NCBI GenBank assembly: GCA_016794465.1
Contig: JAEUKA010000068.1
Span: forward strand, 124,001 to 188,000
Origin: Myxococcales bacterium
GTDB lineage: Bacteria > Myxococcota_A > Polyangia > Palsa-1104 > JAEUJZ01
DNA length: 64,000 nucleotides
Reading direction: 5' to 3'
A model generated the notes under the pieces. It saw only the letters and a list, made by a program, of their open reading frames with translations, made no database searches and was not told the origin of the DNA. Position numbers and translations under genes: made by a program. This document shows positions 58,914 through 64,000 of this stretch, one piece after another. Every line of letters starts with the position of its first letter. Positions within the stretch are counted from its first letter, which is position 1.

Positions 58914-60503
58914 ATGCACCAAGCTACTTCGCCAAGCCGGACGCTGCGACTGACCCAGTGGGCGACGCCACGAACCTGGGCCTACCTTGTGTCTGCCAGC
59001 GTGTTTTCGTGTGCGGTGCCGGCGCTGGCCAGCGACTTTGTGGATACGCGCCTCAACGTCACGCTGACCAACGAAAACGTCTTGGCGGCTCCCGGTGAGA
59101 CGAATCCGCCGGTGCCAGGCTGGCGCTTTGACCGTCCCAACCAGCTCGGCGTGCTGTTTTTCGACAACTACGATACGCGCTTTACCGGCTACGAGAGCTT
59201 GACGCACATCGTGCTCTACAAGGCGATTCAGCGACAGCGCTGGGAAGCCGAAGCGGCGTATGTGCTGCGACTGCTCCAGTTTTCCGACGTGAACCTGTCG
59301 TCCATCGATGACGGTAGCTACATCAAGATCAACTACTACTTCGACCCGACGCGGACTCGCCGGACCAACGTCTCGGTGACGGCGTTTCCGCTCAACTCGG
59401 ACCGAATGAGGCTTGGCTATTCGTGGCGCCTGTCGTGGGGCGGCTCGCCGATCTTCTTTAAGGCCAATCCGGACGTGTCGTCGAACCTGAGTCCGCCGCC
59501 GACGCCGCCGGTGCCGGGACTGCGGGTGCAGATTGCCGACGATCGCTGGTATGCCTACTTTGGCGCCAAGACCTCGGTGCTGCGCTACGAGCAGGATCAG
59601 GAGCTGCACTCGGTGTACGGGATCCTCGGCGGGGCGGGCGTCGATCTTTTGCCGGGGCACCTGCGCCTAGAGGCCAATGGCGGCTTCTTTGATCGAGGGA
59701 CGATTCCGCGCGTCCTGACGCAGCGGCTGCCGGTGCAGACCTACGGCGTGTCGGTGCAGCTGTCGGCGTGGAGCGGGCTGTCGCCGTCGATGTCGGCTGA
59801 TACGGCGCTGTATCGCAACGATCCCAACGGTGCAGCGCGCTACCTGACCAAGCCGTTCTATACGCCGGGCGTGTCGTGGCTGCTGATGAGCGAGTTTACC
59901 GCCGAGGCGACGACGCTCGAAAATCCCGATCAGGCCGAGTCGAGCCGGGCGCAGTGGGGCCTGGCGGGCGACGTGAACTTCCGCCTGCAGTACGGCAACT
60001 TCCGCTATCGCATCGACGCGATGTATCGGTCGCTACAGTACCTGCTTGTCAATCAGCCGAGCTTGGTGCCGTTCCAAGACTTCCCGTCGGGCCAAGGCGT
60101 CGAGATTCGTCCCGAGCTGTTCGCCGCAACCGGCGCCGACTACTACATCGAAAAATCGGGCACGACTGTCGGGCTCACCGTCGGCGTTGATCGTCCAGCG
60201 AGCTACAAACCACCCACCGCTGCGGTCAATCCAATCGACTCGTCCCCAGCGATCTTGGTGGTGCGCAACCAAGGTGACGTGGTGATCCTGCCGCAGGGCC
60301 AAGACACGCTGCCGGCGATTGCCACCAAGCTGGCGGCGCGGCAAGACTTTTTGGAGATGTTCGCGCTGATTGTCGAAAGCTACTACCAGTACGATCCGAA
60401 CGGGACGCGGCTGGTGACGGACCCAGCGACGCAGCTGAAGCAGCGAGTGTTTGAAAATCCCCATCGTCTGGGCTTTAACTTCACGCTTCAGGCGCGCTTC
60501 TGA
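58914..60503 (+). CDS. Outer-membrane beta-barrel protein
   Basis: A 529-residue protein from ATG 58914 with GGAG about eight bases upstream. A signal peptide ends near residue 40 (VPALASD). The mature sequence has regular alternating strands with aromatic girdles (YDTRFTGYESLTHIVLYKAI, RRTNVSVTAFPLNSDRMRLGYSWRLSWG) and ends in a barrel-type Phe (LGFNFTLQARF). This is a large porin or uptake channel of perhaps 16-20 strands. The family is not recognised. It is followed by accB 34 bases later. Confidence 0.82.
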   Translation: MHQATSPSRTLRLTQWATPRTWAYLVSASVFSCAVPALASDFVDTRLNVTLTNENVLAAPGETNPPVPGWRFDRPNQLGVLFFDNYDTRFTGYESLTHIVLYKAIQRQRWEAEAAYVLRLLQFSDVNLSSIDDGSYIKINYYFDPTRTRRTNVSVTAFPLNSDRMRLGYSWRLSWGGSPIFFKANPDVSSNLSPPPTPPVPGLRVQIADDRWYAYFGAKTSVLRYEQDQELHSVYGILGGAGVDLLPGHLRLEANGGFFDRGTIPRVLTQRLPVQTYGVSVQLSAWSGLSPSMSADTALYRNDPNGAARYLTKPFYTPGVSWLLMSEFTAEATTLENPDQAESSRAQWGLAGDVNFRLQYGNFRYRIDAMYRSLQYLLVNQPSLVPFQDFPSGQGVEIRPELFAATGADYYIEKSGTTVGLTVGVDRPASYKPPTAAVNPIDSSPAILVVRNQGDVVILPQGQDTLPAIATKLAARQDFLEMFALIVESYYQYDPNGTRLVTDPATQLKQRVFENPHRLGFNFTLQARF

Positions 60504-60537
60504 TCGCTGATAATCGCAGCCTCACAGTGAGAACCGC

Positions 60538-61095
60538 ATGACGACCAAGAGGACGTCCGATCCATCATCCACCGACTCGCCGGCCTTGACCGGGGAGCCA
60601 TCCCGCCTCGCAAGTACGTTCACGCTGGAGGCGATTCGTAGTCTGGCGCAGGTCCTACAAGACTTCGAGCTGTCCGAGCTGGAGCTGTCGCAGCCGTCCG
60701 GTGAGCGCTTGCGCCTGGTCGCCCGCCGCACCGAGGTTGTTGCCGCCGCGCCCGTGGCCAAGGTCGCCTCGGTGCCCGTCGCAGTCGCTACCGAGCCGAT
60801 CCACATCCCGTCTGCACCGCCCGCAACGGGGAGAGCGAGCCCGCCCGATAAGAGCGTCACCGTCATCACTGCGCCGCTCGTCGGTACGTTTTATCGCTCG
60901 GCCAGTCCCGAGTCGCCGTCGTTTGTCGAGGTCGGCCAGCGCGTCCGCAAGGGCCAGACGCTGTGCATCATCGAAGCGATGAAGCTGATGAACGAGCTGG
61001 AGTCCGAGGTCGACGGCGTGGTCGTCGCAATCCTTGGGGAAAACGGGCGGCCCGTCGAGTTTGGCGAGGCGCTGTTTCAGATCAAGACCGGATAG
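60538..61095 (+). CDS. accB: Biotin carboxyl carrier protein of acetyl-CoA carboxylase
   Basis: A 185-residue biotin carrier. The N-terminal part is helical (LEAIRSLAQVLQDFELSELEL), then a Pro/Ala-rich linker, then the biotinyl domain VTVITAPLVGTFYRSASPESPSFVEVGQRV and IIEAMKLMNELESEVDG, whose Lys in AMK is biotinylated. It carries CO2 from AccC to AccA/AccD for malonyl-CoA, the first step of fatty acid synthesis. It is not followed by accC here, which is unusual because accB and accC often form an operon. A secreted-protein gene begins six bases after its stop. Confidence 0.92.
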   Translation: MTTKRTSDPSSTDSPALTGEPSRLASTFTLEAIRSLAQVLQDFELSELELSQPSGERLRLVARRTEVVAAAPVAKVASVPVAVATEPIHIPSAPPATGRASPPDKSVTVITAPLVGTFYRSASPESPSFVEVGQRVRKGQTLCIIEAMKLMNELESEVDGVVVAILGENGRPVEFGEALFQIKTG

Positions 61096-61101
61096 CCGCC
61101 G

Positions 61102-62160
61102 ATGCGCCAGCTGGGCCTTCCTCTTGCGATGGTGCTCTTGGGGCTGCTCGGCGACGGGCGGGCTCTCGCGCAGCCGAAGATCTGTGGCAACCAGAGCGCG
61201 CTCGGCAGCTGGAATCTCGGGGAGTGTCCGCAGCTCAAAGATGACGGCGCGGGCGCGGATGAGTCGGCGGGGGACGGCATCTACTCGCTGGAGCTGAGCC
61301 TCGATCCGACGGCGCTGCTCGAGTACAAGATCCTGCCGCAGGGGACGTGGGTGGGTGCGCTGGGTCAGCAAGGCAGCTGTGATCACGTCGGCAACCCGAC
61401 CGGCAACGACACCGCCAATGTTCGCATCGCGTGGCCCTTGGTCAGCTCAGCGGCACGCTTTTACCTCGACACCCGCACGCTCAGCGATCCCAGTGATTTG
61501 ACTCCGCCGGGCAACCGCTCGATCGGCGACTCGCTCATGTTCCGCTCGCCGCAAGGTGACTGCCCGCGCTGGTTCGTCGTCGGAGACTTCCAAAGTATCG
61601 TCGGTGTAAACGGCACAGCGGTCGAGCTTGCAGTGCTGAGGCCGGGAGTGCTCGTCGGTCGTCACACCGCCAGCAAGCTGCTACCCGTCGGTTGGAAGTG
61701 GAAGGTCATGGAGCAGGCCAGCGTCGGGGCGCGCGAGCTGGGACCGAGCGGCTGGGCCTATGCGCCGTGCTCGACGCCGAGTGCAGCCGTGTCGACGGCG
61801 GTGATGCCCGGTAGCTCGATCTATTTCGTCATCGATACCCGCTCGGGTCGTCTGCGCACGGTGGTTTCGGACACGCCGCTCGATGGCTTTGTTGCCGATG
61901 GTACGCCGCTGTGTCCAAAGGTGGTGGACATGGCCAGTCCAGCGCCGGATCTTGCGTCGAAAAGTGATGCCTCGACCCCAGCCGATCTGCGTGATGGAGA
62001 GCTGGCCGACGCCGCCTTCGATGGGCCGACGCGACCTCTGCCTGGCATCCACTGCGACTGTCAGCTGGGCGGGCACGCTGCGTCGCCTTCGCCGGCGTTT
62101 CTGACGGTGCCGCTGCTGCTCCTGCTTCGCCGCTTTCGCCGCCTCACGCCCCGCACCTAA
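61102..62160 (+). CDS. Secreted protein with MYXO-CTERM-like C-terminus
   Basis: A 352-residue protein six bases downstream of accB. A signal peptide ends at ALAQPK. Residues of about 25-120 look like a carbohydrate-binding or starch-binding beta-sandwich (GSWNLGECPQL, DGIYSLELSLDPTALLEYKILP). The rest is unrecognised, with Cys pairs. The C-terminus has CDCQLGG, a hydrophobic helix (AFLTVPLLLLL) and Arg cluster RRFRRL, the MYXO-CTERM arrangement for cleavage and lipid anchoring. It is probably a surface protein. Confidence 0.75.
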   Translation: MRQLGLPLAMVLLGLLGDGRALAQPKICGNQSALGSWNLGECPQLKDDGAGADESAGDGIYSLELSLDPTALLEYKILPQGTWVGALGQQGSCDHVGNPTGNDTANVRIAWPLVSSAARFYLDTRTLSDPSDLTPPGNRSIGDSLMFRSPQGDCPRWFVVGDFQSIVGVNGTAVELAVLRPGVLVGRHTASKLLPVGWKWKVMEQASVGARELGPSGWAYAPCSTPSAAVSTAVMPGSSIYFVIDTRSGRLRTVVSDTPLDGFVADGTPLCPKVVDMASPAPDLASKSDASTPADLRDGELADAAFDGPTRPLPGIHCDCQLGGHAASPSPAFLTVPLLLLLRRFRRLTPRT

Positions 62161-62566
62161 GCGCCGCCACGCGACTCCATCGACATTCGACCAAGCCATG
62201 GCTGCCGCCCCGATCCCGGGATGGCGCAGCGCTGGCGACCCCTGCTTACCCACCTACGCCCACCTACGCCCGCCTACGCCTGACTACTCTACCTACGCCT
62301 GCCTACCTTCGTCCAAAGGCGCAGCAATATAGCTTTTTAGAGTACAAAAAAAGTAATAGTCATTCCCATTCACAGCTCGTCGTCGTGGCGCCTTATCGCT
62401 GGGAGTAGGCGAAGTTTCTTCGTTGCTGGACCCAAGTCCTTGCTAAGCGCTGAGAGTGCCTGGGAAAAGGGCGTTTTGATTTGAAAATTTAGTGTGCTTT
62501 GGTTTACAAACATACACAGTCATAACATGGACCCAATCTATCGCTTGCGCCTGAAGGAGGCTCTTT
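62161..62566. other. Intergenic region with 10-bp repeats and an AT-rich leader
   Basis: About 406 bp. A GC-rich part holds the 10-bp direct repeat CACCTACGCC (62251-62280 and degenerate copies to about 62315). An AT-rich stretch follows (62325-62365 and 62460-62520), where promoter elements of the next gene probably lie. A candidate sigma-70-like TTGAAA with TTTACA 16 bases downstream near 62480 is weak. No small gene was found. Confidence 0.5.
62251..62315. repeat. 10-bp direct repeats
   Basis: CACCTACGCC is repeated twice exactly and then as a slightly altered third copy (62251-62280), followed by two more TACGCC-containing degenerate copies. It lies in the gap before the window-terminal gene. 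Confidence 0.7.
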
Positions 62567-64000
62567 ATGACGTTCCTGGATAGGTCTTGGCGTCGCCACC
62601 GGGCGAGACTGCCGCTTGCCACCGCCTTGTCAGCGCTTGCCTGGTTTTCCGTCCCCGAGGCCAAGGCCGACCCCAAGCTTCGCTACCAGATCGACCAGCG
62701 GGGCGACATGATCCTGATTGGCAACACGGTCGGCTTCGACTGCCGACCGGGGATTCCGAAGCCGGTCGTCGGGACGGTCGACACGTCAAGCTGCGGCACC
62801 AACGTGGAGGACTCCTCGGCGGACGTGTGGTGGCGTGACGATGCGGGTGGCGCTGGCGGGGCAGTGGCCAACCTGGATGTTAAGGTTCCCGACGCACGAA
62901 CCACGGCGGTCTTACAGCTTCCCGATGGCGCCAAAGTGACCTACGCGCGGCTGTACTGGGCCGGCACGTACGAGGAGAGCAGTCCTCCCGACGGCAAAGT
63001 CACCGTCGAACGACCGGGTCAGCCACCGCGAATGATCGTCGCTGCTTCAGCGGACATCGACCGCAACTACATCGGCGGCAAGAGCTACCAGTCGTCCGCC
63101 GACATCACCGGCCTACTGCAGCAGTACGGCTCGGGACAATACCGAGTGAGCGGCGTCCCGCGCATGCCGTCAGCCAACACCAACTCGGATGTGGCCTACG
63201 CGACTTGGTCGATCGTGGTCTTTTATCAGAAGGACGGCGCGCCGATTCGCAACCTGACGCTGTGGGACGGGCTGACGGGAGTCGTCGGTGGCAGCAAGAC
63301 CTCGCTCAACCTGTCGGGCTTTCGAGTGCCGATGGGCACCAAGATCGACGCCAAGCTGGGGCTGGTGGCGTACGACGGGGACCATGACTATGACGGCGAC
63401 TCGCTGACCTGGAATGGCACGCGACTGGTCGATGGCACGAGCGGCTCGGACAACAACTTTTTCAATAGCAGCCGCACCTACCTTGGGCAGGCGATGACGA
63501 CGAGCGGCGACCTGCCGCAGCTTAGTGGCGACGCTGGCAGCATGATGGGGATTGACCTGGACGTGGTCGATGTCTCGCCGTATGTGAAGCCGAATGACAC
63601 CCAAGCGACGATGGTGCTGGAGTCGACCAAGGAAGACATCGTGCTGCTCGGAGTGGTGGCGACCTCGATTGCCAGCACCAAGCCGATCATCGAGACGATC
63701 CTGACCTACCCGCCGGGCGTCAGCACCAAGCCGGGCGACGTGATTGAGTTTACCTCGACGAGCCGCAACATCGGCGACGCGGTCGGCGGGGATCTGATCA
63801 TCGAGCAGAAGCTGCCGCCGGGACTGTCGTACGTTCCCGAGTCGGTGCGGCTGACGGTCGGTGCGGAGCCGAGCCTAAATGGTCCCAAGACCGACAAGCC
63901 CGGCGACGATCAGGTCGAGTGGGACCCGCTGACGGGTACGCTGCGCATTCGCATCGGCAAGGGCGCGACGGCAACCAAAGGAGGCACGCTCGATCCGACC
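62567..64000 (+). CDS. Large secreted surface protein, 3' truncated by the window
   Basis: It starts at ATG 62567 with AAGGAGG six bases upstream; the frame is open to the window end (478 codons). A signal peptide ends at AKADPK. The mature part has no close family I recognise, but shows an adhesin-like layout: GAKVTYARLYWAGTY, GGKSYQSSADITGLLQQYG, YATWSIVVFYQKDG, DYDGDSLTWNGTRLVDG. A later VLTYPPGVSTKPGDVIEFTSTSRNIGDAV looks like a DUF11/Ig-like fold. Myxobacterial surface proteins of this type often end in MYXO-CTERM, but the end is outside the window. Confidence 0.8.
   Translation, partial: MTFLDRSWRRHRARLPLATALSALAWFSVPEAKADPKLRYQIDQRGDMILIGNTVGFDCRPGIPKPVVGTVDTSSCGTNVEDSSADVWWRDDAGGAGGAVANLDVKVPDARTTAVLQLPDGAKVTYARLYWAGTYEESSPPDGKVTVERPGQPPRMIVAASADIDRNYIGGKSYQSSADITGLLQQYGSGQYRVSGVPRMPSANTNSDVAYATWSIVVFYQKDGAPIRNLTLWDGLTGVVGGSKTSLNLSGFRVPMGTKIDAKLGLVAYDGDHDYDGDSLTWNGTRLVDGTSGSDNNFFNSSRTYLGQAMTTSGDLPQLSGDAGSMMGIDLDVVDVSPYVKPNDTQATMVLESTKEDIVLLGVVATSIASTKPIIETILTYPPGVSTKPGDVIEFTSTSRNIGDAVGGDLIIEQKLPPGLSYVPESVRLTVGAEPSLNGPKTDKPGDDQVEWDPLTGTLRIRIGKGATATKGGTLDPT

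Noticed and set aside
1..64000. tRNA, rRNA or riboswitch
   Set aside because: No cloverleaf, conserved rRNA segment or known riboswitch core was found in the intergenic gaps read by eye; a covariance-model search would be needed to be sure.

Overview
This 64 kb window looks like a chromosomal segment from a Myxococcota (myxobacterial) genome. The reasons are very high GC with long open frames on the opposite strand, many secreted lipoproteins and repeat proteins, thrombospondin type-3 and MopE-like calcium repeats, C-terminal sorting tails of the MYXO-CTERM kind (Cys, membrane helix, Arg cluster), FHA-domain proteins, and parS sites with the core TGTTCCACGTGGAACA. It is mostly housekeeping and cell-envelope DNA with a few accessory features. 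No rRNA, tRNA, CRISPR array, transposase or phage gene was recognised.

Layout. 0-8 kb: a large TPR/HEAT protein, a three-copy parS array (a centromere-like site that suggests the region lies in the origin-proximal part of the chromosome), the DNA glycosylase Fpg, a thrombospondin type-3 surface protein and an OmpA-type porin. 8-18 kb: leuS, recO, a 43-bp minisatellite interrupted by a two-gene cassette encoding an apparently dead ImmA/IrrE-like protein, then a PEP-utilising enzyme and acetyl-CoA synthetase. 18-26 kb: a His-rich polytopic membrane protein, a GST, and an operon of lipoprotein, beta-barrel and TonB-dependent receptor joined by ATGA overlaps. 26-34 kb: a Tim44-like zinc-ribbon protein, a double-FHA protein, the CtpA protease, a pair of coupled small membrane proteins, and a ComEA-like helix-hairpin-helix protein behind a candidate sigma-54 promoter. 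34-46.7 kb: recN, secreted FG-GAP/TPR and MopE-type proteins, a glycosyltransferase-like protein, MscS, proline iminopeptidase, an AmpG-like transporter, a free-standing biotinyl domain, and a convergent CruF-like/UbiA pair (carotenoid or other isoprenoid metabolism). 46.7-52.5 kb: a 14-repeat propeller-like lipoprotein, a divergent pair with a metallophosphoesterase fused to a large unknown domain, and a dienelactone hydrolase. 52.6-56.4 kb: an ECF sigma, anti-sigma and lytic transglycosylase set. 56.6-64 kb: a MarR-type regulator behind three inverted repeats, an RHH-FHA operon with a hidden 55-codon gene, an outer-membrane barrel, accB, a MYXO-CTERM-like protein, and a truncated large adhesin-like protein.

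How it fits together: much of the window makes, senses or repairs the cell envelope (porins, receptor, CtpA, Slt, MscS, ECF/anti-sigma, lipoproteins). A second group handles genome integrity (Fpg, RecO, RecN, parS). The best candidates for undescribed biology are the cassette at 11.9-13.8 kb inserted into a minisatellite and the metallophosphoesterase pair at 48.7-51.8 kb. Neither has a function that can be assigned from sequence alone.
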